Of a DNA stretch of 45,239 nucleotides, positions 1-8,302 are shown in pieces. The first letter of the stretch is position 1. The number at the start of each line of letters is the position of its first letter. The stretch spans positions 1 through 45,239 of the forward strand of contig JACPDG010000074.1 of assembly GCA_016184125.1 (NCBI GenBank), in the 5' to 3' direction. A program made the position numbers and the translations under genes. The stretch is from Candidatus Rokuibacteriota bacterium. Its GTDB lineage: Bacteria > Methylomirabilota > Methylomirabilia > Rokubacteriales > CSP1-6. Under the pieces are notes generated by a model, which saw only the letters and a list, made by a program, of their open reading frames with translations, did not search any database and was not told the DNA's origin.

Positions 1-60
1 TCTCATCGCCATGCTCACCACTCGCACGCTCTACGACCCCGCGCGGCGGTGCGCCCAACC

Positions 61-218
61 GGCTTGACAAAATGGTGGGAAGTCCGGGCCGCTTCCGAGT
101 GTGGGGGGGCCATGTCGGGGCCCCCACTCGCCCAGCGCAGCCCCGAGGAGCGGCCCGGGTCCCCCGGGCCGCTTCCGAGCGTGGGGGGGTGTGGGGGGCC
201 ATGTCGGGGCCCCCCACT
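61..218 (+). repeat. GC-rich palindromic element, copy A (two units)
   Basis: Two head-to-tail units. The first (about 61-127) has only a remnant of hairpin 1 and a hairpin 2 around 102-126. The second has hairpin 1 with arms CGGCCCGGG/CCCGGGCCG and loop TCC at about 151-171, the linker TTCCGAGCG plus a G-run, and hairpin 2 (TGGGGGGCC, loop ATGTCGG, GGCCCCCA) ending at 218. The element stops one base before the TAG of the prepilin gene (219-221). Orientation is box-hairpin 1-hairpin 2 on +, so it converges on the prepilin gene. Confidence 0.85.
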
Positions 219-797
219 CTAACGATTTCGCAGGCGGACGCGCGTCGAGACCGTCGTGCGCACGCCGGTTCCGACCACGCTCACCGGCTCGGTCGTGAGC
301 GTGATCTCCACGCTGCGCACGTCCTCGGGGACCGCCGCCGGCGCGCCCGCGGCATCGAAGTAGCGGATGGCGAGCGCCCGGACACCGTTCACGATCGGCT
401 GAGCGCCGCCGCCGGCATCGCGGCGCAGGATCCCGGCGTCGAGCTTCCAGGTGATCGTCTCGCGCGTCCCCGCGATGACACGATCGTCGTTCTCGTCGCG
501 GTGGAACACGATGCGGGCGGGCTCGGCCACCGTGACCGCGGCGAACGTGGCGGCTGCGCCGGCGCCGGCCGTCTTGATGTCGCGCGCCATGCGCGTCAGG
601 GCGACGCGCGCGTTCTCCTGCGCTTCCACACGGGCGGCCCCCGTCTCCCACGCCCGACTGCCGGCCTGGAGCACGGTCAGGTTGGCCGTCATGAGGAGGC
701 CGAGCACGGCGACCGAGACGAGGAGGTCGGTGAGCGTCACGCCCCGAGCGTGGCCGTGCGCTCGGGCGGCGTCAACGTCCACGATCGGAGGCACCAC
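219..797 (-). CDS. minor type IV prepilin / type II secretion pseudopilin (PilW/GspJ-like)
   Basis: A 192-residue protein with a class III prepilin signal. A basic leader ends in Arg-Gly, followed by V-T-L-T-D and a hydrophobic helix (LLVSVAVLGLLMTANL). Pilins are cleaved after the Gly and N-methylated; the usual Glu at +5 is Asp here. The rest is a soluble domain with beta-rich stretches, as in PilW/GspJ minor pilins that prime pilus assembly at the inner membrane. The start is GTG without a clear ribosome binding site, and a GTG six codons in is equally possible. The gene is divergent from the cNMP-binding gene and runs out towards the window edge, where other pilin genes may follow. Confidence 0.75.
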   Translation of the reverse strand: MVPPIVDVDAARAHGHARGVTLTDLLVSVAVLGLLMTANLTVLQAGSRAWETGAARVEAQENARVALTRMARDIKTAGAGAAATFAAVTVAEPARIVFHRDENDDRVIAGTRETITWKLDAGILRRDAGGGAQPIVNGVRALAIRYFDAAGAPAAVPEDVRSVEITLTTEPVSVVGTGVRTTVSTRVRLRNR

Positions 798-847
798 GAA
801 GCGATACGCCCGAGCGCGGTCGGCGGTACCCTAACAGCAGTCACGTC

Positions 848-889
848 GGGCGCGGCCGCGCGCCCCTCGGGCGCGGCCGCGCGCCCCTC
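848..889. repeat. perfect 21-bp tandem duplication, each unit nearly palindromic
   Basis: Positions 848-868 and 869-889 are identical. Each unit contains GGGCGCGGCCGCGCGCCC, which can form a hairpin. It lies in the divergent intergenic region just upstream of the Shine-Dalgarno of the cNMP-binding gene at 912, where it could affect transcription or be a recent slippage duplication. Confidence 0.85.
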
Positions 890-911
890 GAGGCCCGCCG
901 AGGAGGACGGC

Positions 912-1430
912 ATGGAACTCGTGAACCGGATGATGGACGCGTTCGAGGACCTGAAGGACGCGATCCCGAAGCCCGTCGTGTCCGGCTTCCGCATGGCGCA
1001 GGACGAGAAGATGGAGCGGCTCGCCACGGTGCCCATCCTCCAGGAGTGCACGGGCCGGCAGCTCCGGGAGGTCGCGCGCATCACCGAGGTCATGGAGGCG
1101 CCGCCGGGGACCGTGCTGACGCGTGTCGGCCAGCCCGGCGACGAGTTCTTCATGATCGTCGACGGCACCGCGCACGTGGAGGTGCCGAGCGGCGCCACGC
1201 GAACGCTCGCGCCCGGGGACTTCTTCGGCGAGATGAGCCTCCTCGACGGCGGTCCGCGCTCGGCGACGGTCACCGCGGCCACGGGCATCCGCCTGCTCGT
1301 CATCCGCCGCCGTCACTTCACGACGCTGCTCAGGGAAGCGCCGGCGCTCACGCAGAAGATCCTCGTCGTCATGGCTCGTCGCGTGCGCGACCTGGAGCGT
1401 TCGCTCTCGAACTCGCTCACGGGCGATTAG
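912..1430 (+). CDS. cyclic nucleotide-binding domain protein
   Basis: 172 residues. After a 45-residue N-terminal helix region comes one complete cNMP-binding fold (about residues 45-160), with the phosphate-binding cassette visible as FFGEMSLLDGGPRSATV and the preceding PGDEFFMIVDGTAHVEV strand pair. Glu and Arg of the cassette (G-E-M-S and R-S-A-T) are present, so cAMP or cGMP binding is plausible. There is no C-terminal helix-turn-helix, so it is not a CRP-type transcription factor but a stand-alone sensor. The ATG is preceded by GAGGAGG at a good distance, which decides the start against the much longer upstream open frame. The same kind of domain recurs at the C-terminus of the protease fusion at 39002. 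Confidence 0.85.
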   Translation: MELVNRMMDAFEDLKDAIPKPVVSGFRMAQDEKMERLATVPILQECTGRQLREVARITEVMEAPPGTVLTRVGQPGDEFFMIVDGTAHVEVPSGATRTLAPGDFFGEMSLLDGGPRSATVTAATGIRLLVIRRRHFTTLLREAPALTQKILVVMARRVRDLERSLSNSLTGD

Positions 1431-1437
1431 GGTCCGG

Positions 1438-2850
1438 CTATGCGAGCGGGGGGCGCCGATCGGCCCATGGCCTCGCGCGCTCGAACGCCGCGGACGCGCG
1501 CAGCACCGTCGCGTCGTCGAATCGCCGCCCGACGATCTGCAGCCCGATCGGCAGCCCGCTCTTCGTGAAGCCACACGGCACCGACGCGGCCGGCTGGCCC
1601 GTCAGGTTGAACGGGTACGTGAACGGGATCCACCCGTACGGGGGCACGGCCCTGCCCGCGATCTCCGGCGGGTTGTCGAGCCCGACGGCGAACGGCGGGC
1701 AGGCGATGGTTGGCGTGAGCAGCAGCTCGTACTTCTCGAAGAACGCGCGCGGGTGCTGCCACCACGCGAGCCGGTCGAACCACGCCTGGAGGTACGCGGT
1801 CGGCGGCTGCCGCAGATACCACTCGACGATCTCCCAGAGCCCGGGCTCGATCTCCTGCCGCCGCTCGCGATAGGGCGCGAGACGCGTGGCGATCCCACCG
1901 CAGAAGATCGTGTGCCACGCGTCACGCGGTGAGGGCCAGCGCGGCTTGACCTCCTCGACGCGCGCCCCGGCCTCGCGGAACGCCCTCGTCGCCTTCGCAC
2001 AGCTCGCTGCGACCTCCGGATCCACGGCGTCGGCGAAGCCGAGGTCCACGCTCCACGCGATGCGCACGCCGTCGAGATCGCCCTTGAGTGCCTTGACGTA
2101 GTCGACGCGCTCCGCCGGCAGCGAGCCCGGATCGCGCTCCTCGGGCCCCGCGCACACGTTCATCACGAGCGCGGCGTCGGCCACCGTGCGCGTCATCGGG
2201 CCGATGTGCGAGAGGCTCCACGCGGCGCTCCACGGGTACACGGGAATCCGCCCGAAGGACGGCTTGTGGCCGAAGATGCCCGCGAACGACGCCGGGATGC
2301 GGATGGAGCCGCCGCCGTCGGTGCCGATCGCGAGCGGTCCGAGCCCGGCCGCCACCGCCGCGGACGCCCCGCCGCTCGAGCCGCCCGGCGTCGTCTCCGG
2401 GTCCCACGGATTCCTCGTGGGCCCGAACAGCAGGTTGTGCGTCGCGCCGATCCACCCCAGCGTCGGCGTGTTCGTCTTGCCGATCATGATCCCGCCCGCC
2501 GCCTTCATCCGCGCGACCATCGGCGCGTCCTCGGCCGGGACGTTGTCGCGATAGAGCGGCGTGCCGAACGTCGTCAGCACGCCCCGGGTGATCACGAGGT
2601 CCTTCACCGAGAACGGCACGCCGTGCAGCGGCCCGAGCGTGGCGCTCCGGCGCGTCACCGCGCGCTCGGCGAGGCGCGCCTGGCGCCGCGCGTCCTCGGC
2701 CGCCAGCGTGCAGTACGCGTTGAGCCGGGGGTTGAGCTTGTCGATCCGGTCGAGGACGGCGTTGACGATCTCCACGGGCGAGAGCTTCTTCTTGCGGATC
2801 AGCGACGCCAGCTCGGTGGCCGGCAGCCAGCACAGGGCGTTGGCGCTCAT
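1438..2850 (-). CDS. amidase (amidase signature family)
   Basis: 470 residues, the normal size for the amidase signature family (PF01425), which hydrolyses carboxamides with a Ser-cisSer-Lys triad. The triad is readable: Lys83 in SVKDL, Ser158 in GGSSGGAS and Ser182 in GGSIRIP; the 24-residue spacing of the two serines matches the family. No signal peptide, so cytoplasmic. The ATG has GGAGG upstream. It is the last gene of a same-strand group with two ABC permeases and a substrate-binding protein, from which it is separated by repeat array B. The likely role is to deamidate an imported amide or peptide-like compound, but the substrate cannot be read from sequence. The frame is open through the repeat into the permease frame; that 871-residue frame is an artefact. 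Confidence 0.9.
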   Translation of the reverse strand: MSANALCWLPATELASLIRKKKLSPVEIVNAVLDRIDKLNPRLNAYCTLAAEDARRQARLAERAVTRRSATLGPLHGVPFSVKDLVITRGVLTTFGTPLYRDNVPAEDAPMVARMKAAGGIMIGKTNTPTLGWIGATHNLLFGPTRNPWDPETTPGGSSGGASAAVAAGLGPLAIGTDGGGSIRIPASFAGIFGHKPSFGRIPVYPWSAAWSLSHIGPMTRTVADAALVMNVCAGPEERDPGSLPAERVDYVKALKGDLDGVRIAWSVDLGFADAVDPEVAASCAKATRAFREAGARVEEVKPRWPSPRDAWHTIFCGGIATRLAPYRERRQEIEPGLWEIVEWYLRQPPTAYLQAWFDRLAWWQHPRAFFEKYELLLTPTIACPPFAVGLDNPPEIAGRAVPPYGWIPFTYPFNLTGQPAASVPCGFTKSGLPIGLQIVGRRFDDATVLRASAAFERARPWADRRPPLA

Positions 2851-2910
2851 CGGGGCCTCCGGGCGCGCCGGCGGGCGGCGCCGGGCGCAGATCTGGGAAA
2901 TGTCGAGACA

Positions 2911-3180
2911 TCGAGGAGCGCCCCGGGTTTCACCGGTGCGTCCGCGCACCACGGGTGCGTCCGCGCACCCCCCGGGGCGCTTCCGAGCGCGGGGGGTGTG
3001 GGGGCCATTTCGGGGCCCGGGAGCCAGGCGTGAAACGAGGAGCGCCCCGGGCTTCCGAGCGCGGGGGGTGTGGGGGCCATTTCGGGGCCCGGGAGCCAGG
3101 CGTGAAACGAGGAGCGCCCCGGGTTTTCCCGGGGCGCTTCCGAGCGCGGGGGGTGTGGGGGCCATCTCGGGGCCCCCACT
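2911..3180 (+). repeat. GC-rich palindromic element, copy B (three units, expanded loop)
   Basis: Three tandem units fill the interval between the permease stop (3216) and the amidase start (2850). The box sequence GCCAGGCGTGAAACGAGGAG recurs between units. Hairpin 1 of the first unit keeps arms GCGCCCCGGG and CCCGGGGCGC, but its loop holds two copies of GGTGCGTCCGCGCACC (2935-2950 and 2954-2969), each a 6-bp hairpin with a TCCG tetraloop. Hairpin 1 of the second unit is reduced. The third hairpin 2 ends near 3180. Nothing coding is seen in the interval. Confidence 0.88.
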
Positions 3181-3215
3181 TCCCTCGGACCCGATGCCAC
3201 CGCGGCGCCGCATCG

Positions 3216-4124
3216 CTACGCGCCGCGCAGGCGCGGGTCGAGCGTGTCGCGAAGCGCGTCGCCGAGCAGGTTCGAGCCGAACACCGCAAGCGAGATCGCG
3301 ACGCCGGGGAACAGCACGAGCCAGGGCGCCTTCTGCGCGTACTCCGCGGCGGACACAGAGAGCATCCGGCCCCAGGAAGGATACGGCTCGGGCACGCCGA
3401 GGCCGAGGAACGACAGCGTCGCCTCGACGAGGATCGCGCTGCCGAGCTGCGCGGTGGCGAGCACGATGAAGGGGCCCATCGTGTTCGGCAGCACGTGACG
3501 GAATGCGATGCGCAGGTGCCGGATGCCGAGCGCGCGCGCCGACTCGATGTACTGCATCTCCCGGATCGACAGCACGCTGGAGCGGATGACCCGCGCCGCG
3601 CGCGGGATGATCGGGACCGAGATCGCGATGATGACGTTGTGCACCGCGGGTCCCAGCGCCGCGGACATCACCAGCGCCAGCACGAGCAGCGGCAGCCCCT
3701 GGAGGATGTCGAGGAAGCGCTGCGTGATCAGGTCGGTCTTGCCGCCGAAGTACGCCGAGAGCAGGCCGATGAGGCCGCCCAGCACCGAGCCCAGCAGTGT
3801 GGAGAGCACCCCCACGATGAGCGACACGCGCGAGCCGTGGACGATGCGGCTGTAGATGTCGCGTCCGAGGTGGTCGCTGCCGAGCCAGTGGTCCCTCCCC
3901 GGCCGCGCCAGCGTGTTCGACGCGTCCGTGGCGATCGGGTCGTGGGTGGACAGCGGCTCGACGAAGAGCGCCGCCACGACGATGACGAGCATGAGCGCGC
4001 CACCCGCCGCGCCAAGCGGCTTCTTGCGGCAGAAGCGGGCGACGCTCGCCCACGTGCCCCCGGTCGCCGGCCGCGCGGGCCGGACCATCTCGAGCCCGGT
4101 GTCGGCGACGGCGCGCTCAGCCAC
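3216..4124 (-). CDS. ABC transporter permease, DppC/OppC-like
   Basis: 302 residues. Layout typical of the second permease of dipeptide/oligopeptide/nickel importers: an N-terminal cytoplasmic stretch, one membrane helix (LMLVIVVAALFVEP), a periplasmic loop with HWLGSDHLGRDIYSRIVHG, then a five-helix core. The EAA-type loop that contacts the ATPase is visible (YIESARALGIRHLRIAFRHVLPN). The GTG start has GGGGAGGAG upstream. The DppB-like gene lies 45 bp upstream on the same strand and a family 5 binding protein precedes that. No ATPase gene is in the group, so the ATP-binding subunits must be encoded elsewhere. Confidence 0.92.
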   Translation of the reverse strand: MAERAVADTGLEMVRPARPATGGTWASVARFCRKKPLGAAGGALMLVIVVAALFVEPLSTHDPIATDASNTLARPGRDHWLGSDHLGRDIYSRIVHGSRVSLIVGVLSTLLGSVLGGLIGLLSAYFGGKTDLITQRFLDILQGLPLLVLALVMSAALGPAVHNVIIAISVPIIPRAARVIRSSVLSIREMQYIESARALGIRHLRIAFRHVLPNTMGPFIVLATAQLGSAILVEATLSFLGLGVPEPYPSWGRMLSVSAAEYAQKAPWLVLFPGVAISLAVFGSNLLGDALRDTLDPRLRGA

Positions 4125-4169
4125 GTGCGCTCCTCCCCGCGCGAGCTCCAGCCACGCGCATCGCCGGGC

Positions 4170-5069
4170 TCACGACGAGTACCGGACGCGGGGATCGAGC
4201 CATCCGTAGAGCAGGTCCACGAGCAGGTTCGAGAGCACGACGACGACGGCGATGAACAGGACGAGGTTCTGCACGATCGGATAGTCCCGCCAGAGGATCG
4301 CCTCCACCAGGAAGCGGGCGACGCCGGGGAGGTTGAACACCGTCTCGGTGACGACGAGCCCGCCGATCAGGAACGCGAACTCGATGCCGATCACGGTCAC
4401 CACGGGCAGGATCGCGTTCTTGAGCGCGTGTCGCCAGATCACGGCGCGGCCGTTCTGGCCCTTGGCCCAGGCCGTCCGCACGTAGTCTTCGCGCAGGACC
4501 TCCAGCATCGCCGAGCGCGTGATGCGCATCAGCAGGGCCGAGGAGCGGTAGCCGACGGCCGCGGCGGGCAGCAGGAACTGGACGAGGTGACCGGCCAGGT
4601 CCTCGCGGGGCGAGACGTAGGTGACCGCGGGAATCCATCCCGCCCACGCGACCAGGCCGAGGATGATGACCATGCCGAGCCAGAACGACGGCAGCGAGAG
4701 GCCGGCCAGGGACACGACGCGGAGCACGTAGTCCAGCGTCGTGTCCTGCCGCACGGCGCTCAGGATGCCGGCAGGCACCCCGAACAGGATCGAGAAGATC
4801 GTCGCGAGCGCCGCCAGCTCGACGGTCACCGGGACCAGCGGCCCGATGACCTCCCAGGCCGACTGGTCGTAGCGGTAGGACTTCCCGAGGTCGCCGGCGG
4901 CGAGCCCACGGAGCCAGTCCACGTACTGGGCCCAGATCGGCTTGTCGATCCCGAGCTCCTTCATCAGGAACTGCTTGTCGGATTCGTTCACGTATCCGGC
5001 GGCGGCGAAGAGGACGTCGACGATGTCGCCGGGAGCCAGGCGCATCAGCACGAAGATCACCACCGACAT
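4170..5069 (-). CDS. ABC transporter permease, DppB/OppB-like (N-terminus uncertain)
   Basis: 299 residues from the first in-frame ATG, with the DppB hallmarks: LMRLAPGD after the first helix, several core helices, and the coupling loop DYVRTAWAKGQNGRAVIWRHALKNA. It forms the inner-membrane pore with the DppC-like partner downstream. The family normally starts about 15-20 residues earlier (Y-x-L-x-R-L..). Exactly that sequence, YVLQRLGIALITLFG, is encoded just upstream in frame (5070-5114), but before the in-frame stop at 5127-5129 there is no ATG, GTG or TTG. Either a CTG at 5106-5108 is used, or one extra base near 5115-5120 has disrupted the true start. The listed start is therefore a minimum. 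Confidence 0.85.
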   Translation of the reverse strand: MSVVIFVLMRLAPGDIVDVLFAAAGYVNESDKQFLMKELGIDKPIWAQYVDWLRGLAAGDLGKSYRYDQSAWEVIGPLVPVTVELAALATIFSILFGVPAGILSAVRQDTTLDYVLRVVSLAGLSLPSFWLGMVIILGLVAWAGWIPAVTYVSPREDLAGHLVQFLLPAAAVGYRSSALLMRITRSAMLEVLREDYVRTAWAKGQNGRAVIWRHALKNAILPVVTVIGIEFAFLIGGLVVTETVFNLPGVARFLVEAILWRDYPIVQNLVLFIAVVVVLSNLLVDLLYGWLDPRVRYSS

Positions 5070-5200
5070 CCCGAAGAGGGTGATGAGGGCGATGCCGAGT
5101 CGCTGCAGGACGTAGGTCCGCGTAGGTCAACTCCGACGGCGGCCGCGACGGGTGGTGGCAGGCCGGAGTGGAGCCGTCCACCCCGGCCCGCGGCCCGCGA

Positions 5201-6868
5201 CTACTTGTCGAGCCACACCTCTTGCATGCGACCGTAGTTGTAGATGTTGTGGTGCGGCACGAGGTTCTTCACGTGCGGCGCCATCGGGAAGTGGTCGAGC
5301 CGCCAGCCCATGATGGGCCGCGCGGCGTCCTGCTCGAGCTTCCGCTGGATCTGCGCCACGAGCGGCTGGCGCTTCTTCAGGTCGAGCTCCTGCGACTGCG
5401 CGTCGATCATCTTCATGACCTGCTCGTCGCAGTAGTCGGTGTAGTTGCGGGGCGACCCGCAGGCGAAGTTCTCGTAGAAGTTCCCGTCCGGGTCGTCGAT
5501 CCCGAGCCCGGTGAGGTTGGCCCCCATCTGGTACTCGCGCCGCGTGACGAGGGGGTGCCACTGCGCCGTCTCCACCTGCTTCAGCGTCGCCTCGATCCCG
5601 ACCTGCTTCAGCTCGTTGATCACGAACGACGCGAAGTCGACGTAGATGGCGATGGCGCGCGTGCCCATCTCGACCTGCAGGCGCTTCTGCGGTCCGTAGC
5701 CCGCCTCGGCCAGGAGCTTGCGCGCCTCGGCCTTGTTCTCCTCGGGCTTGCCGTAGCCCGGCAGCCTGGCCAGGTCCTTCTCGAGCAGTCCCCAGAAGCC
5801 GTAGGGCTTCGGCTGCATGGAGGCCCCGGCGACCGCGCCCCCCTGGTGGACCGCCTTCGCGTAGGCGCGCCGGTCGACGGCCAGGCTGATCGCGCGCCGC
5901 ACCTTCACGTTGTCGAAGGGCGGCTTCTTGATGTTCATGATGAGGTTGTCGTTCACGTTCGTGCCCACCGGCGTGAAGTTGAGCTTCGCGCCGGAGGCCT
6001 TGAGCTGGTCCGCGATCGGCTTGGTCGCCTCGCCGGGGAACGAGATGTCCAGGCGGCCGGCCTGGAGGGCGGCGAACCGCGTGCCGCGCTCCTTGACGAT
6101 GACGTAGCGGATGCCGTCGAGGTAGGGACGGCCGGGCGCCCAGTAGTCAGGGTTCCGCGTGAACTCGATGTACTCGCCCTTCCTCCACTCCTTCAGCTTG
6201 AAGGGCCCGGTGCCCACGCACTTCGACCGGAACTCCGCGACGGGCACGTGCGCGGGATAGACGGGCGAGTAGCCCGAGGCCAGCATCATCAGCAGCGACG
6301 GCTGGGGCCGCTTGAGGTGGAAGATCACCGTGTGGGGATCGGCCGCTTCGATGGTCTCGACGTTCGCGTACCAGTCCTTGCGCGGGTTGATGCGGAGCCT
6401 GGTCTGCGCATCCGCGGCCTGGCGCACCATGTCGAACGTGTACTTCACGTCCTTCGACGTGAACGGCTGGCCGTCGTGCCACTTCACGTTCTTGCGAAGG
6501 AAGAGGACGAGGTTGCGGTAGTTGTCCTGCCACGACCACCTCTCGGCGAGGTCGGGGATGACGGTGTCGAGGCTCTCGACGGGCTTGAATGGGTCGAACA
6601 TGACGAGGTTGTTGAAGCACGGCATGGAAGGCCACACCGTGGCGATCGTCGCCGTCTCGTGGATCGAGAAGCCCTGGGCGAGGTCTTCCCGATGCATGGC
6701 GAGGAGAATGCCGCCCTTCTTACCGTTCGGATGCGGAGCGCGTGCGCCCTTCGTGGACGCGGGGGCTTTCCCGGTGTCGGCGCCCTTCTGCGCCTGCCCG
6801 AGCACCGGCCCGGCCAGCAGGGCGACGCCGACGATCGCGAGGAGAGCCGCGGGAAGTCGAAGTCGCAT
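5201..6868 (-). CDS. ABC transporter substrate-binding protein, family 5 (DppA/OppA-like)
   Basis: 555 residues with a signal peptide (MRLRLPAALLAIVGVALLAG, cleavage near VLG-QA) and the SBP_bac_5 architecture: GGILLAMHREDLAQGF at the mature N-terminus, then the family segment PDLAERWSW..LRKNVKWHDGQPFTSKDVKYTFD, and the C-terminal lobe with NYTDYCDEQVMKMID. It is periplasmic and captures oligopeptides, amides or other solutes for the two permeases downstream. ATG at 6868 is chosen because GGAGG sits 5 bases before it; an in-frame GTG at 6874 would overlap that site. It is the first gene of the operon, and the amidase at the end suggests the cargo carries an amide bond. Confidence 0.92.
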   Translation of the reverse strand: MRLRLPAALLAIVGVALLAGPVLGQAQKGADTGKAPASTKGARAPHPNGKKGGILLAMHREDLAQGFSIHETATIATVWPSMPCFNNLVMFDPFKPVESLDTVIPDLAERWSWQDNYRNLVLFLRKNVKWHDGQPFTSKDVKYTFDMVRQAADAQTRLRINPRKDWYANVETIEAADPHTVIFHLKRPQPSLLMMLASGYSPVYPAHVPVAEFRSKCVGTGPFKLKEWRKGEYIEFTRNPDYWAPGRPYLDGIRYVIVKERGTRFAALQAGRLDISFPGEATKPIADQLKASGAKLNFTPVGTNVNDNLIMNIKKPPFDNVKVRRAISLAVDRRAYAKAVHQGGAVAGASMQPKPYGFWGLLEKDLARLPGYGKPEENKAEARKLLAEAGYGPQKRLQVEMGTRAIAIYVDFASFVINELKQVGIEATLKQVETAQWHPLVTRREYQMGANLTGLGIDDPDGNFYENFACGSPRNYTDYCDEQVMKMIDAQSQELDLKKRQPLVAQIQRKLEQDAARPIMGWRLDHFPMAPHVKNLVPHHNIYNYGRMQEVWLDK

Positions 6869-6914
6869 GACCACCTCCGAGGAAGCAAATGGACTGGGAG
6901 TGGTGGGAGTCTAC

Positions 6915-6982
6915 GTGATTCGCGATCACGCGACAATGCGCGGAGCGTCGAGATGCGCCTGACAGCTCGTGCGTGCTGTCAG
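6915..6982. promoter_or_regulatory. inverted repeats upstream of the transport operon
   Basis: Between DUF445 (stop at 7016) and the binding-protein gene (start 6868) lie CTGACAGC-N8-GCTGTCAG (6959-6982) and GTGAT-TCGCG-ATCAC (about 6915-6929). The first could be a weak terminator hairpin for DUF445, although no T-run follows; either could be an operator of the transport operon. No confident -10/-35 pair was seen. Confidence 0.35.
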
Positions 6983-7015
6983 ATCGGTCGAGGCGAAAGA
7001 CGACGGCGTGGGGAG

Positions 7016-8302
7016 CTACAGCAGGCGAAGCAGCAGGTGCAGCCCGTAGAGCGCGCCGCCCGCGAGGCCACCCACGACCGTGCCGTTGACGCGGATGTAC
7101 TGGAGGTCGTCGCCCGCGTGCTCCTCGATGAGCCGGACGGCGCCCTCCGGGCCGAGCGCGCGGACGCCGTTCTCGATGAAGAGCGCGATCCGCGCGTGGT
7201 AGCGCTCGACCCAGCCGACGACGTGCTCCTTGACCCAGCGGTCGATGTCCCGCCGCATCTCCGCGTCGAGGAGGAGCGCGTGCCGCGCGCGCTCGAGCCG
7301 GTCCGCGATCCAGGCGACGATCTGCGAGCGCGGCGCGGCGATGTCCGCGGACACGACCGTCCGCACCTCGGCCACCGCGTCCTCGATGAGGCGGCGGATC
7401 GCGTCGCTCTCGAGCAACTCGACCTTGAGCGCCTCCACGCGCGCCGCCAGCTCGGGCTCGCCGCGCAGGCGCTTCGGGAGCTCGGCCACCATCTCCGCGA
7501 GCCGCGCGCGCACGGGATGCTCCGGGTCGTGCGCGACCTCGCGGACGCCCGCGTGGATGGCGGCCACGATCCGTGCCCGGTCGATCAGGCCGAACACGCT
7601 CGCGAGCCCCATCAGCATCCGCGGGTAGCCGTGCATGTGCTCGCGGTAACGGTCGAGCACGTCGTCGACCAGGTCCTCGACCGCGTTCCGGAACGCCGGC
7701 CGATCGAGGGCGTCGTCCACGACGCGGGCGAGGGCGGCCATCGCGCGCTGGTCCCAGCCATGCTCGCGGGCGAGCTCGAGCGCCGAGGCGAGCAGCGGCG
7801 CGACGCGCCAGTCGCGCAGCACCACGCGGAGCCTGGTCCCCACTTCCGTCCCGGCGCCGGACGGCACCTCGGACATCGCCCAGCGCACGATCGTCGCGGT
7901 GAGCGCCTCGAGGTCACGCCGCCGGACGGTGCCGGCCGCGCGCGCGATGAGATCCGCGAGGTCGACGCGTCCGATCTCGCTCGTCACGTACGCCTTGGTC
8001 AGCACGCGATCGCCGACCATCGTGCCCACGCGTCGAGCCATCAGCTCCCAGTTCGCGGGAATCAGCGCGGTGTGCGGGATCGGCAGGCCGAGCGGACGCC
8101 GGAAGATCGCCGTGACGGCGAACCAGTCGGCCAGGCCGCCGATGATCCCCGCTTCCGCGATCGCGAGCACCCAGCCGCCCCACCACGTCGTGCGCACCGG
8201 GAACGCGGCGATCGCGAGCGCGGCGGCGCCCAGCAGCACGCCGAGCGCGAGGCGGCGCTTCGAATGCCGCGGCACGCCGGCGACCGCCGTCACGGGCGGC
8301 AC
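7016..8302 (-). CDS. DUF445 membrane protein
   Basis: 428 residues with the DUF445 (PF04286) pattern: an N-terminal membrane segment (WVLAIAEAGIIGGLADWFAVTAIFRRPLGLPIPHTALIP, where GLADWFAV is the hallmark), a long helical middle with repeated 'lseigrvdladli / vvddaldrpa' type segments, and a C-terminal hydrophobic helix (VGGLAGGALYGLHLLLRLL). The family is membrane-anchored with an extended coiled region; its function is not established. The GTG start at 8302 lies inside the truncated adenine deaminase frame (overlap 8290-8302), suggesting that the deletion which removed the deaminase C-terminus placed DUF445 here. A later GTG, nine codons in, would also keep the first membrane helix. Confidence 0.88.
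   Translation of the reverse strand: MPPVTAVAGVPRHSKRRLALGVLLGAAALAIAAFPVRTTWWGGWVLAIAEAGIIGGLADWFAVTAIFRRPLGLPIPHTALIPANWELMARRVGTMVGDRVLTKAYVTSEIGRVDLADLIARAAGTVRRRDLEALTATIVRWAMSEVPSGAGTEVGTRLRVVLRDWRVAPLLASALELAREHGWDQRAMAALARVVDDALDRPAFRNAVEDLVDDVLDRYREHMHGYPRMLMGLASVFGLIDRARIVAAIHAGVREVAHDPEHPVRARLAEMVAELPKRLRGEPELAARVEALKVELLESDAIRRLIEDAVAEVRTVVSADIAAPRSQIVAWIADRLERARHALLLDAEMRRDIDRWVKEHVVGWVERYHARIALFIENGVRALGPEGAVRLIEEHAGDDLQYIRVNGTVVGGLAGGALYGLHLLLRLL

Noticed and set aside
1..60. Minus-strand ATG GCG ATG AGA at the left edge as the start of another pilin gene
   Set aside because: Only four codons remain in the window and no ribosome binding site is seen.
1438..4053. 871-codon frame joining a permease-region frame to the amidase through the repeat array
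   Set aside because: Only the part from ATG 2850 matches amidases; the upstream part is an out-of-frame reading of the DppC-like permease and of stop-free repeat units.
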